This document shows, piece after piece, positions 16,996 to 27,098 of a stretch of DNA of 64,000 nucleotides. Source of the DNA: Arthrobacter sp. OY3WO11 (GTDB lineage: Bacteria; Actinomycetota; Actinomycetes; Actinomycetales; Micrococcaceae); NCBI RefSeq assembly GCF_001641125.1, contig NZ_LWLP01000001.1, positions 1,482,225 through 1,546,224 on the forward strand. The letters are read 5' to 3'. Under the pieces are notes generated by a model. The model ran no database searches and was not told where the DNA came from. It saw only the letters and a program-made list of their open reading frames with translations. The translations under genes were made by a program, and so were the position numbers. The stretch's first letter is position 1. Every line of letters begins with the position of its first letter.

Positions 16996-18361
16996 AAAGC
17001 ACCCACCCCAACACGCTGGAGGCGAGCCCGCCGGCCGGGCGCAGCAGCCCACCCCCGCGGCCGAGGAAACCGCCGCGCTCGTATCCGTTGATACCGCCGG
17101 CGGCGCCATGGAACCGTCCGCCGTCCCTGCAACCGCCCAGAGCGGCCAGCTCCCGGGCGGTCCCGACACCCTGCTCCGGAAAATCTTCACCGGCAGCGGC
17201 ATGGTTTCGGTCCTGGCGGTCCTGCTGGCCCTCATCATCGGCGGACTGCTCATCGCCAGCACGGACAAACAGGTTGCCACCACCGCCACCTACCTCTTCG
17301 CGCGGCCCACCGATTTCCTGGCCGCCGTCTGGAACGCGGCCACCCGGTCCTACATCGCCTTGTTCCAGGGCTCGGTCTTCAACCCGCGGGGCAACGGGGT
17401 GGCAGCCCAGTTCGCGCCCTTTATGGAAACCCTCACCATCGCCACTCCACTCATCACGGCCGGCCTGGGCGTTGCCCTGGCGTTCCGCGCGGGTCTTTTC
17501 AACATCGGCGCGCAGGGCCAGATCATCGTGGCCGGCATCCTGGCCGCCTGGGTAGGGTTTGCGCTCGACCTGCCGATGGGCCTGCACCTGCTCCTGGTCC
17601 TGGTGGCCGGCATCATCGGCGGTGCCTTCTGGGGCGGACTCGTGGGCGTCCTCAAGGCCCGCACCGGCGCACATGAGGTCATCCTGACCATCATGTTCAA
17701 CTACATCGCGCTGTATTTCCTGCGGTACCTCCTGAACACTCCCGCCTTCCAGCGGCCGGGGGAGTCGAACCCCATCTCGCCCATCCTGGACCCCACCGCC
17801 GTCTATCCGCAGATTTTCGGCAGCCAGTACCGGCTTCACCTTGGCTTCCTCCTGGCCATAGCTGCCACCGTCCTGGTGTGGTGGCTCCTGAACCGCTCCA
17901 CGGTGGGCTTCGAGTTCCGTGCCGTGGGGGCGAACCCCAAGGCGGCGCAGACTGCGGGTATCAACGTGTCCCGCTCCACCATCCTGGTCATGGCCCTTGC
18001 CGGTGGCCTGGCCGGCATGTCCGGCGTGGCACAGGTGGCGGGAACGGAGAAGGTCCTCACCGACGGTGTGGCCGCCACGTACGGTTTTGACGCCATCACG
18101 GTTGCCCTGCTGGGGCGCTCGACGCCGTGGGGCACTTTCGCGGCGGGCCTGCTGTTCGGCGCCTTCCGCGCCGGAGCGGTCCAGATGCAGATCCAGACCG
18201 GGACCCCCATCGACATCGTGCTGGTGGTCCAGTCCCTGATTGTCCTGTTTATTGCGGCTCCGCCGCTGGTCCGGGCCATCTTTGGCCTGAACCCCCGTCG
18301 CCGGAAGCCCGCCCGCCCGGCCAAGTCCCGCGAGGCAGCAACCACCGGAGGTGCAGCATGA
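16988..18361 (+). CDS. Nucleoside ABC transporter permease 1 (NupP-like)
   Basis: A 457-residue membrane protein of the BPD_transp_2 (LivH/RbsC-like) superfamily. A Pro/Ala-rich cytoplasmic N-terminus (about 1-65) precedes roughly ten hydrophobic segments. GLFNIGAQGQIIVAG and GANPKAAQTAGINVSR are characteristic of BMP-linked nucleoside permeases. It overlaps the ATPase gene by 8 nt and the second permease gene by 4 nt, forming a tight transport operon. Confidence 0.9.
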   Translation: MSEKHPPQHAGGEPAGRAQQPTPAAEETAALVSVDTAGGAMEPSAVPATAQSGQLPGGPDTLLRKIFTGSGMVSVLAVLLALIIGGLLIASTDKQVATTATYLFARPTDFLAAVWNAATRSYIALFQGSVFNPRGNGVAAQFAPFMETLTIATPLITAGLGVALAFRAGLFNIGAQGQIIVAGILAAWVGFALDLPMGLHLLLVLVAGIIGGAFWGGLVGVLKARTGAHEVILTIMFNYIALYFLRYLLNTPAFQRPGESNPISPILDPTAVYPQIFGSQYRLHLGFLLAIAATVLVWWLLNRSTVGFEFRAVGANPKAAQTAGINVSRSTILVMALAGGLAGMSGVAQVAGTEKVLTDGVAATYGFDAITVALLGRSTPWGTFAAGLLFGAFRAGAVQMQIQTGTPIDIVLVVQSLIVLFIAAPPLVRAIFGLNPRRRKPARPAKSREAATTGGAA

Positions 18362-19683
18362 GCACGACAGTATCCTCATCCAGGCCCGGCAACCCGCAGC
18401 CCGGGAACGCCGGCAAGGATGCTGCCGCCGCCACTGTCTCCGCCAAGCCGGTGGGCTGGAAGACGCCGGTGTTCCTGGCGGCCTTCGCGCTGATTGCGCT
18501 GGTGTTTTTCGGGCTGCTCGCACCTAACCAGACCGCAAGCTTCGGGATCTCCACAGGCAGCGACTTCTTCCAGCTGCCGGCCATCCAGGTGAACGCCTTC
18601 GCGGGCGGCCTGGTGCTGTCCATCCTCCTGCTGGGGCTGGCTGCCTACGCCATCTACCTCAAGACCAGGGGCAAGCCCGCCCCGGGCTGGCTCACCGTGG
18701 CGTTCATCGTCCTGTTCGTGGCCGCGTTCCTCATCTGGGTGGTGGGCGGCGCCCGGACCCCCAGCATCTCCCTGGCCGGGCTCATCGCCGGTTCCGTCAC
18801 CCTGGCCGTTCCGCTGGTGTTCGGATCACTGTCCGGCGTCCTCTGCGAACGGGTGGGCGTGGTGAACATCGCCATCGAAGGCCAGCTGCTGGGCGGAGCG
18901 TTCACCGCCGCAATCGTGGCCAGCATGACGCAGAACCCCTTCATCGGGCTGCTGGCCGCCGCCGTGGCAGGTGCCGCGGTTTCCATGGTGCTGGCGCTGT
19001 TCAGCATCAAGTACCTGGTCAACCAGATCATCGTCGGCGTAGTCCTGAACGTGCTGGTCTCCGGCGTGACAGGATTCCTGTTCAGCACCGTGATGCAGGC
19101 CAACAAGGCTCAGTTCAACTCCCCGCCAGGGCTGGACATCATCGAGATTCCCGTCCTGTCCAGCATCCCGGTCATCGGCCCCATCCTGTTCCGCCAGTCC
19201 CTGGTGGGCTACCTGATGTATATCGCCGTCCTGGTGGTCTGGGTGGGCCTCTTCAAAACCAGGTGGGGACTCCGCGTGCGGGCTGTTGGCGAGCACCCGC
19301 AGGCCGCGGACACCCTGGGCATCAACGTCAACGCCACCCGGTTCTGGAACGTCACCCTCGGCGGGGCAGTGGCCGGCATCGGCGGGTCCTTCTTCACCCT
19401 GGTGGCCATCGACAGCTTCACCAAGGAGATCTCCGGCGGCCGTGGCTTCATTGCCCTTGCGGCCCTGATCTTCGGCCGGTGGAACCCGATCGGGGCTTTC
19501 TTCGCCGCGCTGCTGTTCGGATTTGCGGACAACCTGCAGAGCATCGTCACCATTATCGGCACGCCGGTTCCCAGCCAGTTCATGGCCATGCTCCCGTACC
19601 TGGTGACGGTCCTGGCGGTGGCGGGACTGGTGGGCAAGTCCAGGGGACCCGCGGCCAGCGGCATTCCGTATGTCAAGGGCTGA
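18358..19683 (+). CDS. Nucleoside ABC transporter permease 2 (NupQ-like)
   Basis: A 441-residue permease, the partner of the preceding one. The ATG at 18358 overlaps the upstream stop (ATGA); the longer open frame upstream runs over the first permease and is rejected. The N-terminal ~35 residues are hydrophilic, followed by about nine or ten helices. ERVGVVNIAIEGQLLGGAF and GEHPQAADTLGINVN are the conserved cytoplasmic-loop signatures. Its 3' end overlaps cdd by 14 nt, linking uptake and salvage in one transcript. Confidence 0.9.
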   Translation: MSTTVSSSRPGNPQPGNAGKDAAAATVSAKPVGWKTPVFLAAFALIALVFFGLLAPNQTASFGISTGSDFFQLPAIQVNAFAGGLVLSILLLGLAAYAIYLKTRGKPAPGWLTVAFIVLFVAAFLIWVVGGARTPSISLAGLIAGSVTLAVPLVFGSLSGVLCERVGVVNIAIEGQLLGGAFTAAIVASMTQNPFIGLLAAAVAGAAVSMVLALFSIKYLVNQIIVGVVLNVLVSGVTGFLFSTVMQANKAQFNSPPGLDIIEIPVLSSIPVIGPILFRQSLVGYLMYIAVLVVWVGLFKTRWGLRVRAVGEHPQAADTLGINVNATRFWNVTLGGAVAGIGGSFFTLVAIDSFTKEISGGRGFIALAALIFGRWNPIGAFFAALLFGFADNLQSIVTIIGTPVPSQFMAMLPYLVTVLAVAGLVGKSRGPAASGIPYVKG

Positions 19684-20131
19684 GGGCGTGGACGGAGCAG
19701 GCGGCGTGCGCGGCATTGCAGACCTTGGCACGGCCCAGCCGGTTGACTGGGAGGCATTGAAGGTAGCCGCCGTGGCGGCGATGCACCGTGCCTATGTTCC
19801 CTATTCGAAGTTCCCGGTGGGGGCTGCGGCCCTCACCGGCGACGGCCGGCTGGTCAGCGGCTGCAACGTGGAGAACGCCAGCTACGGCCTCACCCTCTGC
19901 GCCGAATGCGCGCTGGTGGGGAACCTGCACATGACAGGCGGCGGACTGCTCCGCGCGTTCTACTGCGTGGACGGGAGCGGCAACATCCTGATGCCCTGCG
20001 GGCGCTGCCGGCAGTTGCTGTACGAGTTCCGCGCTCCGGACATGGAGCTCATGACCACCCAAGGCATCAAGACGATGGACCAGGTGTTGCCCGACGCCTT
20101 TGGTCCCCAACACCTGGAGGAAACACCGTGA
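19670..20131 (+). CDS. cdd: Cytidine deaminase
   Basis: A 153-residue zinc enzyme converting cytidine and deoxycytidine to uridine and deoxyuridine. The homotetrameric type is indicated by its length and by Cys-Ala-Glu (TLCAECALV) plus PCGRCRQ, which supply three zinc cysteines and the catalytic Glu. NVENASYG is the substrate-binding signature. I keep the ATG at 19670, overlapping the permease gene; a GTG at 19688 is an alternative and conservation begins only around residue 24. Its stop overlaps the deoA GTG (GTGA). Confidence 0.94.
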   Translation: MSRAEGVDGAGGVRGIADLGTAQPVDWEALKVAAVAAMHRAYVPYSKFPVGAAALTGDGRLVSGCNVENASYGLTLCAECALVGNLHMTGGGLLRAFYCVDGSGNILMPCGRCRQLLYEFRAPDMELMTTQGIKTMDQVLPDAFGPQHLEETP

Positions 20132-21471
20132 CTGACAAGGTGGCACAGACCCACGCAGCGGACAACAACGCCGAACCGTTCGACGCCGTCGACATCATCC
20201 GCGTAAAGCGGGACAAAGGGGTCCTCAGCCCGGAGCAGATCGACTGGACCATCGACGCCTACACCCGCGGTGCGATCGCCGACGAGCAGATGGCGGCCCT
20301 GAACATGGCCATCCTGCTCAACGGCATGAACCGCAAGGAGATTGCCCGCTGGACGGCGGCGATGATCGCCTCCGGCGAGCGGATGGATTTCTCCAGCCTC
20401 CGCAGGCCCGACGGCGGCCTGAAGTACACGTCGGACAAGCACTCAACGGGCGGTGTGGGGGACAAGATCACCCTGCCGCTCGCGCCCCTTGTGGCGGTCT
20501 TCGGGGTGGCTGTTCCGCAGCTCTCAGGCCGGGGGCTCGGCCACACCGGCGGCACGCTGGACAAGCTGGAGTCCATCCCGGGGTGGCGTGCTTCCCTGAG
20601 CAATGAAGAGATCCTTGCCCAGCTCCAGGACGTGGGCGCCGTGATTTGCGCCGCCGGTGCCGGCCTGGCGCCCGCTGACAAGAAGCTCTACGCGCTGCGG
20701 GATGTCACCGGCACGGTGGAGGCCATCCCCCTGATCGCCTCGTCCATCATGAGCAAGAAAATCGCCGAAGGGACCGGCTCGCTGGTTTTGGACGTCAAGG
20801 TGGGCAGCGGCGCGTTCATGAAGGATGAAGCCAGGGCGCGGGAGCTTGCCGAGACCATGGTGTCGCTGGGCAAGGACGCGGGCGTGAACACCGTCGCGTT
20901 GCTCACCAACATGGACACCCCGCTGGGACTGACGGCGGGCAACGCCATCGAGGTTGAGGAGTCCCTGGAGGTGCTGGCTGGCGGCGGTCCCGACGACGTC
21001 GTGGAGCTGACCGTGCGGCTCGCTGAGGAAATGCTCGCCTGCGCGGGAGTTACCGACGCCGATCCCGCCGCCGCGCTCAAGGACGGACGTGCCATGGATG
21101 TCTGGAACCGCATGATCGAAGCCCAGGGCGGCGACCCGCGGGCCAAGCTGCCCGTTGCCCGCGAGTCCGAGGTGGTGTACGCCCCGGCGGACGGGGTGCT
21201 CGTGGAACTGGACGCCCTCGCCGTCGGTGTCGCAGCCTGGCGCCTCGGGGCCGGACGTGCCCGGAAGGAGGACGCAGTCCAGGCAGGCGCCGGAGTCCGG
21301 ATGCATGCCAAGCCCGGGGCCCTGGTCCGCGCGGGGGAACCGCTGATGACCCTGCTCACGGACACCCCGGAGCGGTTCGCGCGGGCCAAGGAAGCGCTGG
21401 AACATGCAGTCGTCATTGCACCGGAGGGATCCAGGCCGGCACAGCGGTTGATCATCGACCGAATAGCATAG
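20128..21471 (+). CDS. deoA: Thymidine phosphorylase
   Basis: A 447-residue pyrimidine-nucleoside phosphorylase. It splits thymidine or deoxyuridine with phosphate, releasing the base and deoxyribose-1-phosphate. The anion-binding loop KHSTGGVGDK and the SGRGLGHTGGTLDKLE signature are intact. The GTG at 20128 has GGAGG 7 nt upstream and overlaps the cdd stop; the open frame further upstream is antisense-style noise inside cdd. It directly follows cdd, so deoxycytidine can be deaminated and then phosphorolysed. Confidence 0.95.
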   Translation: MTDKVAQTHAADNNAEPFDAVDIIRVKRDKGVLSPEQIDWTIDAYTRGAIADEQMAALNMAILLNGMNRKEIARWTAAMIASGERMDFSSLRRPDGGLKYTSDKHSTGGVGDKITLPLAPLVAVFGVAVPQLSGRGLGHTGGTLDKLESIPGWRASLSNEEILAQLQDVGAVICAAGAGLAPADKKLYALRDVTGTVEAIPLIASSIMSKKIAEGTGSLVLDVKVGSGAFMKDEARARELAETMVSLGKDAGVNTVALLTNMDTPLGLTAGNAIEVEESLEVLAGGGPDDVVELTVRLAEEMLACAGVTDADPAAALKDGRAMDVWNRMIEAQGGDPRAKLPVARESEVVYAPADGVLVELDALAVGVAAWRLGAGRARKEDAVQAGAGVRMHAKPGALVRAGEPLMTLLTDTPERFARAKEALEHAVVIAPEGSRPAQRLIIDRIA

Positions 21472-21477
21472 GGATCC

Positions 21478-22107
21478 ATGCAGGCCATCAATGACTTCAT
21501 CCTCGCCGCCGCCGGACAGCCCTGGGTGCTGTTCGTCGTCCTTGCGTGCTGCATCATTGACGGCTTCTTTCCGCCCATTCCCAGCGAATCGGTGGTGGTG
21601 GGCCTGTCCGCAGTCGCCGCCACCGCCGACGTTCCCAACCCCTGGCTGCTGATGCTGGTGGCCGCGCTGGGTGCCTTCGCGGGTGACAACATCGCCTACC
21701 TGATTGGCCGCCGGGTGGGTACCCGGCGCTGGTCGTGGATGCGCGGGCCGAGGATGCAGAGCGCCTTCCGGTGGGCCGGCAGGGAACTGCGCAAGCGGCC
21801 GGCGTCGCTGATCCTGGTGGCGCGGTTTGTCCCGATCGGCAGGGTGGCGGTCAACCTCACCGCCGGGGTCACGCAGTATCCACACCTGCGCTTCGTGGGG
21901 CTGACCATTCTTTCGGCAACCCTCTGGGCCGGGTACTCGGTGGGAATCGGACTGTTTTTCGGCCAATGGTTCGAGGACAACCACCTGCTGGGGGCGGTCA
22001 TCGCCATTGTGTGCGCGGTGGCGCTGGGGATCGTGGTGGACCTGGTCATCAACCGCGTCAGGCGGCAGCCGCCGATGGTGGAGCGGATGAAGGAACCCGA
22101 AGCGTAG
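21478..22107 (+). CDS. DedA family membrane protein (first of two)
   Basis: A 209-residue VTT-domain membrane protein. The DedA core motifs are FIPPIPSE-like (FFPPIPSESVVVG), GDNIAYLIGRRVG, and ARFVPIGRVAVNLTAG with the conserved arginine and glycine. There are about four to five hydrophobic segments. The family is involved in membrane lipid carrier recycling and ion/proton homeostasis. It begins 6 nt after deoA and may be co-transcribed with it, though no link with nucleosides is known to me. Confidence 0.88.
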   Translation: MQAINDFILAAAGQPWVLFVVLACCIIDGFFPPIPSESVVVGLSAVAATADVPNPWLLMLVAALGAFAGDNIAYLIGRRVGTRRWSWMRGPRMQSAFRWAGRELRKRPASLILVARFVPIGRVAVNLTAGVTQYPHLRFVGLTILSATLWAGYSVGIGLFFGQWFEDNHLLGAVIAIVCAVALGIVVDLVINRVRRQPPMVERMKEPEA

Positions 22108-22231
22108 GTGAAGCGTTGTTCCAGCAGGCAGGGGCGTAGCGAAGGTGCCCCGGCCATGGGACACTTAGAAACGATTTCCGCTTGGCTGGGCCACTGACGG
22201 CCAAGCCAAATTGCATAGGAGCAACACCCGC

Positions 22232-22960
22232 GTGGAGTTTATTAATGAGGCAGTGCTCCATGCAGCGGGGCAGTGGTGGATCTACCCGCTCCTGCTGGTG
22301 TTCTTCTTCGTTGACGGCTTTGCCATGGTGGTCCCCAGCGAAACCCTGATCGTGGCCCTGGCGGCCTTTTCCCGGCACAGTGGTGAACCGAACCTCTGGA
22401 TCCTGGGCATCACTGCCCTGGTCGGAGCCATCGCCGGGGACAACATGGCCTTCATGCTCGGCAGGCGCATCGGCCTGAAGCGCTGGAAGTGGATGCGGCG
22501 CCCCAAAGTCCAGAAGGCCTTCAGCTGGGCCCGCTACGAGCTGGACAAGCGCGGCGCAGTGCTGATCTTCACCGCCCGCTACATCCCCTGGGGCCGGGTG
22601 GCCGTCAACTACGTTGCAGGAAGTACGGGATTCCCGCACCGCCGCTTCTTCCTGCTCGACGCTTTCGCCTGCATCACCTGGGTGGGCTACTCCATCGGCA
22701 TCGGGCTCCTGGCCAGTTCATTCCCGTGGCTGCATCACAATCCGCTCCTCAGCGCCGGCATCGCGGTGGTCTTCGCCATCGTGCTGGGTGTGCTCCTGGA
22801 CCATGTGCTCCGGCTGTGGCACAAGCACCTCGCCCGGAACGACGCGCAGGAGGTTGACGGGTGGCTCGACGGCGGCCCGTCCGGCGCCCGCGGTCCACAG
22901 AACGGCAGCGCGGCGCACTTTGCTTCCGCCGCCGGGGACGGTGAACCGGCAGCCAAGTAG
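22232..22960 (+). CDS. DedA family membrane protein (second of two)
   Basis: A 242-residue paralogue of the previous protein. It shares the same motif order: VVPSETLIVALA, GDNMAFMLGRRIG, ARYIPWGRVAVNYVAGS. It ends in a hydrophilic Gly/Ala-rich tail of about 40 residues. The GTG at 22232 has AGGAG 10 nt upstream; the frame open from 22211 adds only a few unconserved residues. The tandem pair probably arose by duplication but is clearly diverged. Confidence 0.88.
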   Translation: MEFINEAVLHAAGQWWIYPLLLVFFFVDGFAMVVPSETLIVALAAFSRHSGEPNLWILGITALVGAIAGDNMAFMLGRRIGLKRWKWMRRPKVQKAFSWARYELDKRGAVLIFTARYIPWGRVAVNYVAGSTGFPHRRFFLLDAFACITWVGYSIGIGLLASSFPWLHHNPLLSAGIAVVFAIVLGVLLDHVLRLWHKHLARNDAQEVDGWLDGGPSGARGPQNGSAAHFASAAGDGEPAAK

Positions 22961-22999
22961 CGGCTGGCTTTGGGCTCCTGCCCACCCTAAGGTGGGAAC

Positions 23000-24130
23000 G
23001 TGACTGAGCCCATTGTTGACGCTGCCCCTGCCATCGATTTCGACCTGAAGAATTTGCCCAAGGTCTCCCTCCACGACCACCTGGACGGAGGACTGCGCCC
23101 GGCCACCATCATCGAGCTGGCGGAAGCCGTTGGGCACACACTGCCTTCCACCGATCCCGTTGCGCTGGGCGAGTGGTTCCGCGAGTCCGCCAACTCGGGT
23201 TCGCTGGTCCGCTACCTGGAAACCTTTGACCACACCGTCGCCGTCATGCAGACCCACGAGGGCCTGTTCCGCGTGGCCAAGGAGTTCGTTGAGGACCTCG
23301 CTGACGACGGCGTGGTGTACGGCGAGGTGCGGTGGGCGCCCGAGCAGCATCTCCAGAAGGGCCTCTCACTGGATGAGGCCGTCGAGGCCGTGCAGGAAGG
23401 CCTTGAAGCCGGCGTCGAGGCAGTGGGGGAGAGCGGCCGCGAAATCCAGGTGGGCCAGCTCATCACCGCCATGCGCCACGCGGACCGCGGCCAGGAGATC
23501 GCCGAACTCGCCGTCCGCCACCGCAACAAGGGTGCCGTCGGTTTCGACATCGCCGGAGCCGAGGACGGTTTCCTTCCCTCCCGCTTCCGGGATGCCTTCA
23601 CCTACCTTGCGCAGCACAACTTCCCCGCCACGGTCCACGCCGGCGAGGCAGCCGGGCTGGAGAGCATCCAGTCCGCTCTGGTGGACGGCCGCGCCCTCCG
23701 GCTGGGCCACGGCGTCCGGATCGCCGAGGACATCATGGTGGAGTTCGAGGACGACGCCGAGGACACAGTTGGCCTGGTTACGCTGGGGGACCTTTCCAGC
23801 TGGATCCGGGACCGCGGCATCGCCCTGGAAATCTGCCCGTCCTCCAACTTGCAGACCGGTGCGATTGCCGGCTTCGGTGAGGGCATCGAAAGCCACCCCC
23901 TGGACATGCTGTACCAGCTCGGTTTCAACGTCACCATCAACACCGACAACAGGCTGATGAGCGGCGTTACGCTGACGGACGAGTTCGACCTCCTCGTGGA
24001 AACCTTCGACTACGACCTCGACGACCTGCTGGAACTGACCCTCAACGCCGCCGAGGCATCCTTCCTGCCCCTGGAAGAGAAGGAAGCCCTGGTGGAGTAC
24101 ATCAACGACTCCTACGCCAACCTTGGCTAA
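23000..24130 (+). CDS. add: Adenosine deaminase
   Basis: A 376-residue zinc enzyme converting adenosine and deoxyadenosine to inosine forms. The metal ligands HDHLDGG near the N-terminus, HAGEAAG in the middle and STNPxxN-like TDNRLMSG near the C-terminus match the add family. The GTG at 23000 lacks a Shine-Dalgarno sequence. TAAGGT (22988-22993) lies exactly 6 nt upstream, suggesting a leaderless mRNA. It overlaps mazG by 8 nt. It completes the nucleoside salvage block that begins with the BMP transporter. Confidence 0.94.
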   Translation: MTEPIVDAAPAIDFDLKNLPKVSLHDHLDGGLRPATIIELAEAVGHTLPSTDPVALGEWFRESANSGSLVRYLETFDHTVAVMQTHEGLFRVAKEFVEDLADDGVVYGEVRWAPEQHLQKGLSLDEAVEAVQEGLEAGVEAVGESGREIQVGQLITAMRHADRGQEIAELAVRHRNKGAVGFDIAGAEDGFLPSRFRDAFTYLAQHNFPATVHAGEAAGLESIQSALVDGRALRLGHGVRIAEDIMVEFEDDAEDTVGLVTLGDLSSWIRDRGIALEICPSSNLQTGAIAGFGEGIESHPLDMLYQLGFNVTINTDNRLMSGVTLTDEFDLLVETFDYDLDDLLELTLNAAEASFLPLEEKEALVEYINDSYANLG

Positions 24131-24833
24131 CCAGCCGCATGCCCTCACCCCCGCAGGGGAGCTTCAATACGTCGTCGCTTCCCTGCGGGAGCATTGCCCG
24201 TGGATGGGGGCGCTCACCCATGCATCCCTGGTGGAGTACCTCCTCGAAGAGGCCTTTGAAGTGGCCGAAACGATCGAGGCTGCCGCGCCCGCCGAAGGCC
24301 GGGGCGCCGTAACGGCAAATGCGCAGGGAATTGACGATGCCGAGCTGCTGGGTGAGCTGGGCGACGTCCTCCTGCAGGTGGTGCTGCACGCCCGGCTCGC
24401 CGAGGAACGCGGCGCTTTCACGTTCGACGACGTCGCACGCGGCCTGAGTGCCAAAATGGTCCGCCGGAACCCCCACGTCTTCCGTCCGGACGGCTCACTG
24501 CAGGAGACCTTCCCCGCCACCGTCCAGGAAATCGTGCAGAAGTGGGACGCTGTGAAGCGGGCCGAGCGGCCGGAACGGCGGGACCCGTTCGCGGGGATTC
24601 CCCAAGCACTCCCGGCGCTCGCCCGGGCACAGAAATCCATCGACCGGGCAGCACGGGCCGGAGTTGCCCTGCCGCCTGCGGTTCCCATCCCCGGAACGGA
24701 AGAGGAGCTCGGGGAGCTGCTGCTCGCCGTCGTGCATTCCGCCCGGACCAGCGGATTCGATGCCGAGCGTGCCCTGCGCGGCGCCGTCCGGCGCTACCAG
24801 CAGAGCGTCCCCCGGCAGCACCACCAGGGATAG
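24123..24833 (+). CDS. mazG: MazG-type nucleoside triphosphate pyrophosphohydrolase
   Basis: A 236-residue alpha-helical NTP pyrophosphatase that hydrolyses non-canonical or excess (d)NTPs to monophosphates. The metal-binding pattern EEAFEVAE then ELLGELGDVLLQVVLHA is intact in the N-terminal domain. The C-terminal half is variable, so it is probably a single-active-site version rather than the two-domain E. coli form. The start is TTG 24123, overlapping the add stop by 8 nt. It is often found just upstream of eno in actinobacteria, as here. Confidence 0.88.
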   Translation: MANQPHALTPAGELQYVVASLREHCPWMGALTHASLVEYLLEEAFEVAETIEAAAPAEGRGAVTANAQGIDDAELLGELGDVLLQVVLHARLAEERGAFTFDDVARGLSAKMVRRNPHVFRPDGSLQETFPATVQEIVQKWDAVKRAERPERRDPFAGIPQALPALARAQKSIDRAARAGVALPPAVPIPGTEEELGELLLAVVHSARTSGFDAERALRGAVRRYQQSVPRQHHQG

Positions 24834-24945
24834 CCGCGCCATCATGACGTCCGGGCGCTGGATAGGTTTCCGTAACCCGGACCACTCTCGACTACGCTGG
24901 TCTGTGACGAGTACGTCGAATCTTTCTGTTAGATCCCCCCGTTAA

Positions 24946-26247
<1,302 letters not shown>

Positions 26248-26267
26248 TAGCCGCGTAAAACAATCAG

Positions 26268-26299
26268 CGGTGGCTATGGTTGAAAGACCATAGCCACCG
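26268..26299 (+). terminator. Terminator of eno
   Basis: CGGTGGCTATGGT (26268-26280) pairs perfectly with ACCATAGCCACCG (26287-26299) around a 6-nt loop. The downstream TTGCTGTTT is a weak T-tract. Confidence 0.8.
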
Positions 26300-26309
26300 T
26301 TGCTGTTTC

Positions 26310-26339
26310 AGCAGCACGTGTTTTAGCAGTACGTGTTCC
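26310..26339. repeat. Two tandem 15-nt direct repeats upstream of ftsB
   Basis: AGCAGCACGTGTTTT (26310-26324) is followed directly by AGCAGTACGTGTTCC (26325-26339), with 12 of 15 positions identical. They lie about 50 nt before the ftsB start, each carrying an ACGTGTT core. Function unknown. Confidence 0.5.
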
Positions 26340-26386
26340 AGCCCCGATAGTGGCGGCCCAGGCAGGCTGCGTGTTTCAGGAGTGTC

Positions 26387-27070
26387 ATGGCTACCCGCCG
26401 TCCCAAAGTCCCCAAGGTTGCCCCAGCCCGTTCCGCAAAGGACGCTTCCGGCGACGCGGAGGTCATCCGCGCAGACTTCGGCCCGGGCACGGACACCAAC
26501 TCCGCCGGGGCACCACCGAAATCCGCGGGTGCGCCAACCACATCACCGGCAGGACGCCGGGAGCCGCACGGCCGCAAGGACGCCGGGCCGGCAACCCGCC
26601 GCAAGGGGAGCAGCGCCACGCCAGGCACGGCACACCGTGCCGGCACCGGAGCCGCAGACGAAGCAGCAGAAGACCAGCAGCCTGTTCCGGCCAAGGCGTT
26701 CTCCGGACGGATGCTCGCACTGGCCGTGGTGATGGTTGCCATCACCATCATGCTCGCGCCAACAGTAAAGATCTTCTTCGACAAAAAGGCCGAGATCGAC
26801 GCGCTGAACGCCGACATCGCCGCCCGTCAGGCCGAGGGCGACGCCCTTCGGCAGCAGGTCTCGCGCTGGCAGGACCCCAACTACGTGAAACAGCAGGCAC
26901 GCGACCGCATTAACATGGTTATGCCGGGAGAAACCGGCTACTGGGTTTTCGGCAGCGACCAGCCGGCCGGAGAGACCAGCAGCCAGCCCGGTGCAGCAGC
27001 ACAAGACCCCGCCGATCTGCCGTGGGTGGATTCCCTGTGGGAGTCCATCACGCGCGCGGCTACAGACTGA
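26387..27070 (+). CDS. FtsB/DivIC septum formation initiator
   Basis: A 227-residue bitopic division protein. The long Ala/Gly/Lys-rich cytoplasmic tail (1-105) is followed by one membrane helix (about 107-126: MLALAVVMVAITIMLAPTV). Next comes an extracytoplasmic coiled coil (KKAEIDALNADIAARQAEGDALRQQ) and the conserved DPNYVKQQARDRINMVMPGE segment. It should join FtsQ and FtsL at the septum. CAGGAG precedes the ATG. The eno-ftsB-DUF501-ppx order is a conserved actinobacterial arrangement. Confidence 0.9.
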   Translation: MATRRPKVPKVAPARSAKDASGDAEVIRADFGPGTDTNSAGAPPKSAGAPTTSPAGRREPHGRKDAGPATRRKGSSATPGTAHRAGTGAADEAAEDQQPVPAKAFSGRMLALAVVMVAITIMLAPTVKIFFDKKAEIDALNADIAARQAEGDALRQQVSRWQDPNYVKQQARDRINMVMPGETGYWVFGSDQPAGETSSQPGAAAQDPADLPWVDSLWESITRAATD

Positions 27071-27098
27071 ACCGCAACAGGAAGGACGGCCCGCCACA

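Noticed and set aside
20524..22164. A 546-codon minus-strand open frame
   Set aside because: Antisense to deoA and the first DedA gene, both well supported; sequence is His/Gly/Arg-rich noise.
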